Notes: a model not told the origin generated them from the sequence alone. Positions 1-7,820 are shown, numbered from the stretch's first letter. The stretch is DNA of 17,854 bases from Acidobacteriota bacterium (GCA_013813755.1 JACCRD010000140.1:1-17854), one strand, 5' to 3'. Made by a program: numbers and translations.

Positions 1-1
1 G

Positions 2-1573
2 CTCGTTCCGGCGAAATCGCAATTGAAGGTTACTCTGCCGCCACGTCCCGAAGGCGCGAAATGGGTTGAGCCGGCGCGCGTCGTTGACCGCCTTAATTAC
101 CGCTCGGACGCTTCGGGATTTCGTCCCGAAGGTTTTATGCACGTTTTCGTCGTCGGCGAAACGGGCGGAACGCCGCGCCAACTCACCGACGGAGATTTTA
201 ACCATAACGCGCCCGAATGGATGCCTGATTCAAACACGATTGTTTTCAGCGCGACGCGCAAACCGGAAGCTGAATACATTCGTTTTGGCTCAGAAATTTA
301 CGCGCTGAACATCAAAACCAATCAATTTAAAACTTTGACCGACCGCGACGGCTCGGACAACGAACCGTCCGTTTCACCAAACGGTAAATTCATCGCCTAC
401 ACAGGTTCTGATCGCAACGAAGATACTTATAATGTTTCAAAACTTTATCTGATGGACGCCGACGGACAAAACAAACGTGTTTTGACTGAAAATTTTGACC
501 GTGCGCCCGACAATCTGATGTGGAGCGAAACGGGCGACGGCATTTATTTTTCAACCGAAGACAAGGGAACCAACAATCTTTATTTCGTACCCAGAACCGG
601 CGGCGCGCCACGTCAAATTACCAAAGGCAATCACCAAATCGCTCCATCAAGCGTGAGCAAAAACGGAATCGTTGCCGGAACTCTGTCGAGCGCGACTGAA
701 CCGGGCGATGTCGTTGTTTTTAATGTTAAACAGCCCGTACCGCGCCAATTAACGAATGTCAACGACGATCTGCTCGAAGGGCGAAAACTCGGCGCGGTTG
801 AAGAAATCTGGTATGACTCGGTTGGCGGAATGAAAGTTCAGGGCTGGATTGTCAAACCGCCCGATTTTGATCCGGGGAAAAAATATCCGCTGATTCTCTA
901 TATTCACGGCGGACCGCACGCGATGTATGGCGTCGGCTTTAACTTTGAATTTCAAAATCACGCGGCGGAAAATTACGTCGTGCTTTACACGAATCCACGC
1001 GGCTCGACCGGCTACGGCAAAGCGTTTGGTAACGCCATCAACAACAATTATCCGGGCGAAGATTACACTGATTTGATGCGCGGCGTGGATGAAACTATTA
1101 AGCGCGGCTACATCGACGAGAAAAACCTGTTCGTCACGGGCGGTTCGGGCGGCGGTGTTCTGACAGCGTGGATTGTCGGACACACCGACCGTTTCGCGGC
1201 GGCGGTTTCAATGAAGCCGGTCATCAACTGGTATTCGTTTGTCGGCACAACCGACGGCGCCGACTGGTATTATAATTTCAAAAAACTACCGTGGGAAGAC
1301 CCTTCCGAACACTTAAAACGCTCGCCGATAACTTATGTCGGAAATGTCAAAACTCCGACAATGCTCCTGACCGGCGAACTCGATTTGCGAACGCCGATGG
1401 AACAAACCGAACAATATTATCGCGCGCTGAAAATGCGAAAAGTGCCGACGGCAATGGTTCGCCTCAACGACGAATATCATGGCTTTAACGCGCTCGGACT
1501 GCGTCATCCGTCGAATCGCCTATCGCAGATTCTCTATCTGCGCACCTGGTTTGATAAATATAAGCGCAAGTAG
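2..1573 (+). CDS. S9 family peptidase (prolyl oligopeptidase type), 5' end cut by window edge
   Basis: C-terminal part of a serine peptidase of family S9 (dipeptidyl/acylaminoacyl peptidase type), which cleaves short peptides. The family is usually exported, but the N-terminus is not in view. The frame is open to the left edge, so the TTG at 23 is probably not a real start. Counting from that TTG, residues about 35-245 carry TolB/WD40-like beta-propeller repeats (repeating PRQLT, FSPNG-like and IYFSTED strands). Residues about 260-516 form the alpha/beta-hydrolase domain. The oxyanion HGGP lies at 295-298, nucleophile Ser375 in GGSGGG, Asp454 in GELDLRTP, and His486 in EYHGF, so the catalytic triad is intact. 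About 520 residues are visible against roughly 650-700 for full-length relatives, so 100-200 residues are missing to the left. It converges on the next gene, with a hairpin between them. Family call is firm; substrate is unknown. Confidence 0.93.
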   Translation, partial: LVPAKSQLKVTLPPRPEGAKWVEPARVVDRLNYRSDASGFRPEGFMHVFVVGETGGTPRQLTDGDFNHNAPEWMPDSNTIVFSATRKPEAEYIRFGSEIYALNIKTNQFKTLTDRDGSDNEPSVSPNGKFIAYTGSDRNEDTYNVSKLYLMDADGQNKRVLTENFDRAPDNLMWSETGDGIYFSTEDKGTNNLYFVPRTGGAPRQITKGNHQIAPSSVSKNGIVAGTLSSATEPGDVVVFNVKQPVPRQLTNVNDDLLEGRKLGAVEEIWYDSVGGMKVQGWIVKPPDFDPGKKYPLILYIHGGPHAMYGVGFNFEFQNHAAENYVVLYTNPRGSTGYGKAFGNAINNNYPGEDYTDLMRGVDETIKRGYIDEKNLFVTGGSGGGVLTAWIVGHTDRFAAAVSMKPVINWYSFVGTTDGADWYYNFKKLPWEDPSEHLKRSPITYVGNVKTPTMLLTGELDLRTPMEQTEQYYRALKMRKVPTAMVRLNDEYHGFNALGLRHPSNRLSQILYLRTWFDKYKRK

Positions 1574-1636
1574 AATTTGCTGCCAAACATTTTTTGGTTA
1601 TCACCTCAGCAAAATTGAATTTAATTACACAAAAGT

Positions 1637-1678
1637 TTGTGTCAGCAGCCCAAACGGGAACGCGAGCTACTGACACAA
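1637..1678. terminator. Hairpin between convergent genes, possible bidirectional terminator
   Basis: The arms are TTGTGTCAGCAGC (1637-1649) and GCTACTGACACAA (1666-1678). They pair at 12 of 13 positions around a 16-base loop. The hairpin sits in the 133-base gap between the stops of the S9 peptidase and the VWFA gene, where a shared terminator is expected. Neither side has a strong run of T (minus-strand reading gives only CTTTTG), so it is not a textbook Rho-independent terminator. It could instead be a dispersed palindrome or an RNA-stabilising 3' structure. Confidence 0.5.
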
Positions 1679-1706
1679 TTAATAGTAATGAGTGATAAAA
1701 ACATTA

Positions 1707-2840
1707 TCATTTGTTGCTGATTATAAGTTTGCGGCGGGCTTGGGCTTGCAGACCGGCGCGTTTAGAAGATACTTCGATCTGACGAATTTCACCTGCGGGC
1801 GAATCTTTGAGCGGGCGCTTTGGAACGTATGTGACGACGTATTGCGAATCGATGTTTTTTGCTAAAATCGATGTTTTTTCAATCATTTCATCAAAGCTTT
1901 CAAGCAAAAAAACTTCTCCGCTCGTATCTTCCGCAATTTTTGTCAAAAACTGTTCGCCGGTTTCAAGCCGTTCCAAGTCCGCTTTGCCGCGCCGGTTTCT
2001 TTCGCGGTCGAGTGTGATTGAACCGAGCCTTGGCATTTTCGCCATATCGCGCGGAGTTACTTCCTGTTTTTTGCTGTTTCCCCTGGTTGGCTTCGGAAGT
2101 GTTTCGGCAATTTCCTCCGGCATTCTTTTCGGCTTATATTCGCCTTCCTGAAAAATTGTTTTTTGTGATTTTACAGCCGTTTGCCGCATTTGCGTGTAGC
2201 TGATGACGTGAACGGTGATATCCGAAGCGATTAAATTTTTTGAAACCAAATCTCTCAAAACTTGATCGTTAAAACTGTCTGTGCCGCCGGTAATTAAAAC
2301 CAGATGGCGATTTTCGAGCGGCGTTTGGTAAAAATATTTTGTCGCCGCGTCGAGCGCCTGATTCAAAACACTGCGCCTTCCAAAGCCGAGTTTCTTTTCC
2401 AGTACATTAGAAATTTGCGGCTTGTCGGTTGTCCAACCCGAAAGCATTTCTGCTTTATCGTTGTATTGGAAGATTGCGACGTTGTCGCCTGTCTGAAGTT
2501 TATTGACCAAATCAGCGGCAGTTCGCCGCGTCACGCTCAGATTATTTCGCATCTCGCCGCCGGTGTCGAGAAGCAGCAAAACGTTTGCCGGAACGCGGCG
2601 CGCGCTGCTCGCCTGCTGAAGTCGTCCGTCCTCCACGATGATCAAATCTTCCTTCCGCACATCGGAGACAAACGCGCCGTCGCGATCAAAAGCAGCGACG
2701 TTCACTTTTATTTCTTCGGTTACAATCGTTTCCTTTTCTTCCGGAAGCTGCGTAGGTGTCGGCGTTGTTTGAGAAAAACCAAAAATTGCAGACACGAGAG
2801 AAAACGCCAGCAGGCAAAAACATTTTTTAACTTTCAACAT
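1707..2840 (-). CDS. Secreted VWFA-domain protein (acidobacterial VWFA-related type)
   Basis: A 377-residue exported protein with a von Willebrand factor A domain. Function is unknown; relatives are abundant in Acidobacteriota. The signal peptide is residues 1 to about 23 (KVKK, a hydrophobic run, then a Gly-Phe-Ser boundary), followed by a Thr/Pro linker. A beta-rich strand region follows at about 40-80 (EIKVNVAAFDRDG, then EDLIIVEDGR), and the VWA fold at about 85-215. The metal site is abnormal. The usual DxSxS reads Asp92-Thr-Gly94-Gly-Glu96, so both serines are gone, while an Asp188 equivalent survives in ITGGTD. A charged Lys/Arg-rich insert lies at about 225-290, and a conserved C-terminal strand set with QYVVTYVP is near 333-340. 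The start is supported by GAGGAG at 2846-2851. It is transcribed alone, convergent with the S9 peptidase. Family is confident; role unknown. Confidence 0.87.
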   Translation of the reverse strand: MLKVKKCFCLLAFSLVSAIFGFSQTTPTPTQLPEEKETIVTEEIKVNVAAFDRDGAFVSDVRKEDLIIVEDGRLQQASSARRVPANVLLLLDTGGEMRNNLSVTRRTAADLVNKLQTGDNVAIFQYNDKAEMLSGWTTDKPQISNVLEKKLGFGRRSVLNQALDAATKYFYQTPLENRHLVLITGGTDSFNDQVLRDLVSKNLIASDITVHVISYTQMRQTAVKSQKTIFQEGEYKPKRMPEEIAETLPKPTRGNSKKQEVTPRDMAKMPRLGSITLDRERNRRGKADLERLETGEQFLTKIAEDTSGEVFLLESFDEMIEKTSILAKNIDSQYVVTYVPKRPLKDSPAGEIRQIEVSSKRAGLQAQARRKLIISNK

Positions 2841-2972
2841 GAAAACTCCTCAAAAATTAGCTTTGCGTTAATGAGATGCCGCAAATACGAATAAAGCAAA
2901 CTTCCCGCAGAGTTTTTTTAATAAAGTCTGTAATGAAAGCGTCGATTATTTTGTGAATGTAAAAAAGATAGT

Positions 2973-3000
2973 TTGTCCTTTGCTCCAAATTTTGTATATT
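2973..3000 (+). promoter_or_regulatory. Candidate sigma70-type promoter ahead of a decayed small gene
   Basis: TTGTCC (2973-2978) and TATATT (2995-3000) are separated by 16 bases. They stand 43 bases before an ATG that has an AGGGGG ribosome site (3034-3039). The spacing fits a -35/-10 pair, but the surrounding DNA is AT-rich and chance matches are common. Confidence 0.3.
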
Positions 3001-3043
3001 AGAATCATCACTTTACCTTACAGGAATTTTTCAAGGGGGATCT

Positions 3044-3302
3044 GATGGAAAATAAATCTTACGATGGAAGTGCTGAAAATACCGCACTTTTTGTTGCCTG
3101 CCGCAAGTTTAATCAAGTCAAAAATAAATAATATTGCGCGTTCCACAAAAGCGTTGTGAAACGCGGACGCTAAAGACGTTTTAACAATTCCAGAGTTTGC
3201 GGAACAAATCAAGCTTCATCTGAAGGATTTAAAAGTGCGAGAGATATGATTGATATTCAATCGTTCATTTGGGCAAACGGCTCAAGCGAATATGACGAAT
3301 AA
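3044..3302 (+). pseudogene. Small decayed gene in three reading frames
   Basis: I do not recognise the family with confidence. ATG 3044, with AGGGGG just upstream, opens a 28-codon frame (start MENKSYDGSAENTALFVACR) that stops at 3128-3130. Two further protein-like blocks follow. One lies at about 3160-3224, in the frame one base back (DAKDVLTIPEFAEQIKLHLK). The other lies at 3225-3302, again one base back (GFKSARDMIDIQSFIWANGS, then SEYDE and a stop). The last two blocks join smoothly if one lost base near 3222-3230 is restored, and an in-frame TGA at 3157 would have to be a sense codon. Blocks with amino-acid-like composition ending at a clean stop suggest a short protein gene broken by small deletions. 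Sequencing error or chance are alternatives. The rest of the 2841-3356 spacer shows nothing I can name. Confidence 0.35.
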
Positions 3303-3356
3303 ATTTACATTTTAAGTTCAAAAGAAAGACTAATTTTACAAATCAAGGAAAATATT

Positions 3357-4529
3357 ATGAAAGCATTATGTTGGAACGGAAAAAATGACGTGCGGGTGGA
3401 AGATGTTCCCGAACCGAAGATCGAGGACGCGCGCGACGCGATCGTCAAAATCACTTCAACCGCAATCTGTGGTTCAGATCTGCATCTGCTCGACGGTTAT
3501 CAACCGACGATGAAAAAAGGCGATATTTTGGGTCACGAAAATATGGGCGAAGTGGTCGAAGTCGGCTCAGGAGTCAGCAATCTGAAGGTTGGCGATAAAG
3601 TCGTTGTGCCTTTTGTCATCGCTTGCGGACAATGTTTTTTCTGCCAAAAAGAAATGTATTCGTGCTGCGATACTTCAAATCCGAACGCGGCAATCGCCCG
3701 CGAAGCGATGGGACATTCGCCCGCCGGTCTGTTCGGATTTTCGCATATGCTCGGTGGTTTTTCGGGCGGTCAAGCTGAGTATTTGCGCGTCCCGTTCGCC
3801 GATGTCGGACCATTTAAGGTTCCGAGCGGAATCGAGGACGAAAAGGTTCTGTTTCTTTCCGACATTTTCCCGACAGCCTGGATGGCGGCGGAAAATTGCG
3901 AAATCGAAGAAGGCGACACGGTGGCAATTTGGGGCGGCGGTCCGGTCGGACAGTTGGCGGTCAAATGCGCTTGGATGCTCGGCGCGGGTAGAGTAATTTT
4001 GATTGACAACGTGCCGGAACGCTTAGCGATGGCGGAACAAGCCGGTAAAGCAGAAGTAATTAATTTCGATGATGTGGATGTTTATGAAACTTTAATGGAA
4101 ATGACAAACGACCGCGGACCCGACCGTTGTATGGACGCGGTGGGCTGCGAAGCTTTGGCGGGCGGAACAATCGACGGAGCTTTGGATTCCGTGAAAACAA
4201 CCGTCGGTCTTGCTACCGACCGCGTTCACGCTGTCCGGCAGGCTATTATGAGTTGCCGCAAACAGGGAACGATTTCGGTCCCGGGCGTGTATGTCGGATT
4301 TGCCGACAAATTCCCGCTCGGCGCGGCGATGAACAAGGGTCTGACCTTTAAGATGGGACAAACGCACGTGCAAAAATATATGCCGATGCTGTTCGACAAA
4401 ATCGAGAAGGGCGAAATCGATCCGTCATTTATCATCACGCACGAAATGCCGCTCGAAGCCGCGCCCGACGGTTACAAAATGTTTAAAAACAAAGAAGACA
4501 ATTGCATAAAAATTGTGCTGAAACCATAA
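3357..4529 (+). CDS. Zinc-dependent alcohol dehydrogenase, formaldehyde-dehydrogenase-like (MDR superfamily)
   Basis: A 390-residue medium-chain dehydrogenase that oxidises an alcohol or aldehyde adduct with NAD, presumably in the cytosol. The GroES-like N-terminal half carries the catalytic zinc ligands Cys38, His60 and Glu61 (ICGSDLH and GHENMGE). The structural zinc cysteines are Cys90, Cys93, Cys96 and Cys104. The Rossmann half has GGGPVG at 193-198. Asp217 at the end of the second strand (ILID) favours NAD over NADP. A segment at about 105-135 beyond the structural zinc loop (SNPN through GFSHMLGG) matches the glutathione-dependent formaldehyde dehydrogenase-like subgroup rather than plain ethanol dehydrogenases. 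AAGGA at 3345-3349 supports the ATG. The next gene is an SDR 100 bases downstream, a pairing I have seen repeatedly in bacterial genomes. The true substrate cannot be read from sequence. Confidence 0.94.
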   Translation: MKALCWNGKNDVRVEDVPEPKIEDARDAIVKITSTAICGSDLHLLDGYQPTMKKGDILGHENMGEVVEVGSGVSNLKVGDKVVVPFVIACGQCFFCQKEMYSCCDTSNPNAAIAREAMGHSPAGLFGFSHMLGGFSGGQAEYLRVPFADVGPFKVPSGIEDEKVLFLSDIFPTAWMAAENCEIEEGDTVAIWGGGPVGQLAVKCAWMLGAGRVILIDNVPERLAMAEQAGKAEVINFDDVDVYETLMEMTNDRGPDRCMDAVGCEALAGGTIDGALDSVKTTVGLATDRVHAVRQAIMSCRKQGTISVPGVYVGFADKFPLGAAMNKGLTFKMGQTHVQKYMPMLFDKIEKGEIDPSFIITHEMPLEAAPDGYKMFKNKEDNCIKIVLKP

Positions 4530-4544
4530 ATCATAAAATTTAAG

Positions 4545-4596
4545 ATTCATCCCGAAAACTAATTTGATTTAACGATTTTTAGTATTAGGGATGAAT
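4545..4596. repeat. Inverted repeat ATTCATCCC / GGGATGAAT in the ADH-SDR gap
   Basis: Perfect nine-base arms at 4545-4553 and 4588-4596 flank a 34-base AT-rich loop. The repeat lies between the dehydrogenase stop (4529) and the SDR start (4630), so it could be a weak mRNA structure or a binding site for a regulator. The long loop and lack of a T run make a terminator unlikely. Confidence 0.25.
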
Positions 4597-4629
4597 TTTA
4601 TTCAAAAACGAATTAAGGGAGAGAAGATA

Positions 4630-5742
4630 ATGAATCTGAAAAAAATAGCCGAACAAACAATCGTCATCACCGGCGCGACAAGCGGAATCGGTTTGACGAC
4701 GGCGCGGATGGCGGCGGAAAAAGGCGCGAAACTTGTTTTAGTCGCTCGGAACGAAAATGCTCTTCGCGAATTGACCGACCAAATTAACGCATCGGGCGAC
4801 AAACAGGCGATTTACGTTGTCGCCGACGTTGCCGACGAAAACGCCCTGCGTGAAGCGTCAAACAAAGCAAAAGCGGAATTCGGCGGTTTCGACACCTGGG
4901 TCAACAACGCGGGCGGTTCGGTTTACGGAAGAGTGATGGACGTGCCGACAGAGGATTTGCGCCGTCTTTTTGAAACAAATGTCTGGGGCGTTGTTAACGG
5001 ATCAAAGATTGCGGTCGAACATCTCCGTGAGAGAGGCGGCGCGCTGATTAACGTCGGCAGTGAAGTTTCCGACGCTCCCGTTCCGCTTCAGGGAATGTAT
5101 TCGTCTTCAAAACATGCCGTTAAAGGGTTTACGGACGCGTTGCGGATGGAACTGGAAGCTGACAAATTGCCGATTTCCGTCACTTTGATCAAACCGACCG
5201 CGATTCACACGCCGTTTCCGGAAAACGCGAAGAATTATCTGCCGTATGAACCGCAATTGCCGCCTCCGCTCTACGCGCCGGAATTGGTTGCCGAAGCGAT
5301 TGTGCACTGCGCTGAAAATCTGACGCGCGATTTCTTTGTCGGCGGAATGGCGAAAGCGCATTCTTCGATGGCGCTCAATATGCCGCGTCTGTTCGACAAG
5401 ATGAACGAGTCGATGATCGATTCGATGCAGAATTCCGGCGAGCCAGCCAAGGCGCGTCCCGACGGACTTTATGAAACGAATTCCAACTTGCGCGAGCGGG
5501 GCGCGGCAGACCGTTTTGTGCTTGAAGAAAGCTTATATCAAAGGGCGAACATTCACCCGATTGTCACTGCCGGAGTTCTGCTCGGCGGCGGTTTAGCGTT
5601 GGCGGCGTGGCTTAATTCAAAAACGGGACAAACAAAATCCGACGCTCAATCGAGAAATTTATCGGCGAGCGGCAATTATAAAATCTCGAATGGTAAATCT
5701 TTTGAGATGAGTGAAAGTCAAAGTTACAGGTTCGAGCTTTAA
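4630..5742 (+). CDS. Short-chain dehydrogenase/reductase with hydrophobic C-terminal tail
   Basis: A 370-residue classical SDR oxidoreductase. I chose ATG 4630, not the in-frame ATG at 4591, because AAGGGAG (4615-4621) sits 8 bases upstream and the SDR fold begins right after it. The NAD(P)-binding motif TGATSGIG is at 14-21 and NNAG at 92-95. The catalytic set is Ser144, Tyr157 and Lys161 (YSSSK). A basic residue, Arg40, at the end of strand two (LVAR) suggests NADP(H). The SDR core ends near 250. The remaining ~120 residues are an extension: a linker, then a hydrophobic glycine-rich stretch at about 308-327 (IVTAGVLLGGGLALAAWL) that could span or anchor in the membrane, then a polar tail of about 40 residues. 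Ordinary SDRs are about 250 residues. Substrate unknown; neighbours are an alcohol dehydrogenase and an alpha/beta hydrolase. Confidence 0.92.
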   Translation: MNLKKIAEQTIVITGATSGIGLTTARMAAEKGAKLVLVARNENALRELTDQINASGDKQAIYVVADVADENALREASNKAKAEFGGFDTWVNNAGGSVYGRVMDVPTEDLRRLFETNVWGVVNGSKIAVEHLRERGGALINVGSEVSDAPVPLQGMYSSSKHAVKGFTDALRMELEADKLPISVTLIKPTAIHTPFPENAKNYLPYEPQLPPPLYAPELVAEAIVHCAENLTRDFFVGGMAKAHSSMALNMPRLFDKMNESMIDSMQNSGEPAKARPDGLYETNSNLRERGAADRFVLEESLYQRANIHPIVTAGVLLGGGLALAAWLNSKTGQTKSDAQSRNLSASGNYKISNGKSFEMSESQSYRFEL

Positions 5743-5821
5743 GACAAGCTGTCGAGATGAAACGCGAAAATGACAGCCAGTTTCACCGGACAAGTACCGA
5801 GCCGGTCTAACAATAGATTTT

Positions 5822-5914
5822 AGCCACAGAGGGCACAGAGAAAGTTGAGAAAAATAAAAAGAAACAACAATTTTAACTGTTTTTTACTCTGTGAACTCTG
5901 TGTCCTCTGTGACT
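5822..5914. repeat. CACAGAG-type dispersed inverted repeat
   Basis: The left arm GCCACAGAGGGCACAGAG (5823-5840) pairs with the right arm CTCTGTGTCCTCTGTGAC (5896-5913) at 16 of 18 positions. A third CTCTGTG copy lies at 5887-5893, just inside the right arm. The roughly 55-base interior is A/T-rich. From memory, runs of this CCACAGAGG-CACAGAG form recur in intergenic DNA of many environmental bacteria and behave like small non-coding repeats. It fills most of the 197-base gap before the alpha/beta hydrolase, and it could also act as an mRNA hairpin. Confidence 0.65.
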
Positions 5915-5939
5915 TAATGTTCTACAAATAAGGGGAAAT

Positions 5940-6764
5940 ATGGAAATGAACTACATCCGGCGCGGCGCGGGTAAGCCGCTTCTTTTGATTCACGGCATCG
6001 GTGGCGACTGGCGTTCGTGGCAGATGATTCTCGATGATTTGGCTTTGGAGCGCGACGTGATCGCCATTGATTTACCCGGACACGGCGACACGCCGCCGCT
6101 CAGCGGCGAGACGACAATCGCCACTTTGTCTGATGCCGTCACCGAATTCGTTCACGAAAATAATTTAACGGGCGTTGATGTCGTCGGAAGTTCGATGGGC
6201 GCGCGGATGGTTTTAGAACTAGCCAGACGCGGCGGCGTTGTCGGCGGCGTGGTTTCGCTTGACCCGGGCGGTTTTTGGCAGGGCTGGCAAACCGATTTTT
6301 TTTATCATTCGATAAATTTGTCAATTAAGCTCATCCGCGCTTTGCAGCCGGTGGCGCCGCAGTTGACCCGCAACGTCATCAGCCGTTCGATTCTGTTCGC
6401 GCAGTTTTCAGCTCGTCCGTGGCGGCTTTCGCCTGAACTCGCGCTCGACACGCTGCGCTCATACGCCGCGTCGCCTGTTTTTGACGAACTTCTATACAAT
6501 TTGGCTTACGGCGAAACGCAGAAAGGCGCGCCGAGCAGTTCGATAAAAAATCCGCTCGTCATCAGTTGGGGAAGGCGCGACCGGGTTTGTTTGCCGAGTC
6601 AGGCGAGACTGGCACTGAAATTATTTCCCGACGCGCGTCTGCACTGGTTTGAACGGTGCGGGCATTTTCCGCAATGGGATAAGCCAGAGGAAACGGTGCG
6701 CCTAATTTTAGACAGCACCCGCGGCGAGGAAATTGTACAGTCGGCGAGCGCGGGCGGAATTTAA
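5940..6764 (+). CDS. Alpha/beta-fold hydrolase
   Basis: A 274-residue single-domain hydrolase of the alpha/beta superfamily, probably a cytosolic esterase or lipase-like enzyme with no signal peptide. The oxyanion-loop HGIGG begins at 18. Nucleophile Ser85 lies in GSSMG, the acid is Asp214 in GRRD, and the base is His242 in CGHFPQWD, so the triad is complete. DLPGHGD at 44-50 is the usual strand-loop motif. A lid of about 60 residues lies at 115-180. Start choice is slightly uncertain: AGGGG (5931-5935) is 4 bases from ATG 5940 and 10 from ATG 5946, which would remove two residues. The gene lies between the SDR and a metallo-beta-lactamase-fold gene on the same strand. The substrate is not predictable; members of this group also include epoxide hydrolases, dehalogenases and C-C hydrolases. 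Confidence 0.91.
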   Translation: MEMNYIRRGAGKPLLLIHGIGGDWRSWQMILDDLALERDVIAIDLPGHGDTPPLSGETTIATLSDAVTEFVHENNLTGVDVVGSSMGARMVLELARRGGVVGGVVSLDPGGFWQGWQTDFFYHSINLSIKLIRALQPVAPQLTRNVISRSILFAQFSARPWRLSPELALDTLRSYAASPVFDELLYNLAYGETQKGAPSSSIKNPLVISWGRRDRVCLPSQARLALKLFPDARLHWFERCGHFPQWDKPEETVRLILDSTRGEEIVQSASAGGI

Positions 6765-6771
6765 GGCAGCA

Positions 6772-6786
6772 GCTGAAAATTTCAGC
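6772..6786. repeat. Short palindrome GCTGAAAATTTCAGC
   Basis: A perfect seven-base inverted repeat around one central base, 8 bases after the alpha/beta hydrolase stop and 87 before the next start. It has no T run. It may be an operator-like site or chance in AT-rich DNA. Confidence 0.2.
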
Positions 6787-6872
6787 CACGTTCATTGTTC
6801 ATCCGGCGTAAATCTACGGTTAATTTTTCGATTTAATTGTTGCCGGATTAATCATTTGAAAACGATAAAAAT

Positions 6873-7820
6873 ATGTTGGAAAAATCATTCTTTAAAAACG
6901 GATTAGAAACGGTGGCGGCGGGTGTTCGGCATCTGAAAATAGTTTTTGTCAACGCTTATCTGGTGGACACACCGGAGAACACGCCCGACTCGTGGGTTTT
7001 GGTTGACACTGGAATTCCATTTAGCGACGGCAGAATTTTGCGTTACGCCGAAAAGATTTATGGCGCCGATGCAAAGCCGTCGGCAATCGTTTTGACGCAC
7101 GGGCATTTTGACCACGCGGGCGCGGCTCTGGCGCTCGCCTCCCTCTGGGAAGTGCCAATTTACGCGCATCGTTTGGAGATGCCGTATTTGACGGGCAAAT
7201 CAGATTATCCGCCGCAAGACCCGACGGTTGGCGGCGCGCTCGCGCAGATGTCCAGGCTTTTTCCGCATTCCGGCTACGATTTCGGAACGCGCGTTCGTCC
7301 GATACCGGAAAGCGATGAAATCGAGGAGATGCCCGGCTGGCGCGTCGTCCACACGCCGGGACACACCGCCGGACACATTTCACTTTTTAGAGAGTCAGAC
7401 CGAACTTTGCTCGCCGGCGACGCGTTGGCGACGATGAATCAGGATTCGTGGATTTCAAACGTCACTGAAAAAAAAGAATTTTGCCATCCGCCCGCGCCGT
7501 TCACCAGCGATTGGACAGCAGCGCGGCGTTCCGTCAAAATTCTTGCGACGCTCGAACCAAACGCCGTCGCCTCCGGACACGGACAACCGTTCACAGACGC
7601 GGAAACGGCGGAACAGCTGAAAAATTTCGCGCGAAATTTCACCGCCCCGGCGCACGGCAGATATGTTAGACAGCCCGCCATCACTAATGAAAACGGCATC
7701 GTCGCACTTCCACCGCCGGTGCGAGACCCGGTGCGGCAGAAACTGATTGGCGCGGCGATTGTGGCGGGCGGCGCATTGGCTTTTAGCTTTTTAAAACGGA
7801 GGCGCGATAATAATTCGTAA
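6873..7820 (+). CDS. MBL-fold metallo-hydrolase with C-terminal hydrophobic anchor
   Basis: A 315-residue metallo-beta-lactamase-fold hydrolase, glyoxalase-II-like in outline. The full two-metal ligand set is visible: His76, His78, Asp80 and His81 in THGHFDHAG, His164 in TPGHTAGH, Asp183 in AGDAL, and His236 in SGHGQPF. It is therefore likely active. The core ends near 260. After a proline-rich linker comes a 16-18 residue hydrophobic segment (IGAAIVAGGALAFSF, about 292-306) followed by KRRR, the pattern of a single C-terminal membrane anchor with a positive cytoplasmic end. This tail resembles the one on the SDR two genes upstream. No clear ribosome-binding site precedes ATG 6873. Substrate unknown: hydroxyacyl-thioester, lactone or another ester are all possible. 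Confidence 0.92.
   Translation: MLEKSFFKNGLETVAAGVRHLKIVFVNAYLVDTPENTPDSWVLVDTGIPFSDGRILRYAEKIYGADAKPSAIVLTHGHFDHAGAALALASLWEVPIYAHRLEMPYLTGKSDYPPQDPTVGGALAQMSRLFPHSGYDFGTRVRPIPESDEIEEMPGWRVVHTPGHTAGHISLFRESDRTLLAGDALATMNQDSWISNVTEKKEFCHPPAPFTSDWTAARRSVKILATLEPNAVASGHGQPFTDAETAEQLKNFARNFTAPAHGRYVRQPAITNENGIVALPPPVRDPVRQKLIGAAIVAGGALAFSFLKRRRDNNS

Noticed and set aside
749..1183. 144-codon open frame on the minus strand inside the S9 peptidase gene
   Set aside because: It lies wholly opposite a gene with an intact catalytic triad and has no family motifs or ribosome site; it is a coding shadow.
2304..2894. 196-codon plus-strand open frame opposite the VWFA gene
   Set aside because: Its composition (many Arg, Cys, Phe) is that of an antisense shadow, and the minus-strand frame has a signal peptide, VWA fold and good ribosome site.
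4591..4629. Upstream ATG giving a 13-residue longer SDR
   Set aside because: The internal ATG 4630 has a proper AAGGGAG at 8 bases, and the SDR fold starts there; the upstream ATG lies in an inverted repeat with no ribosome site.
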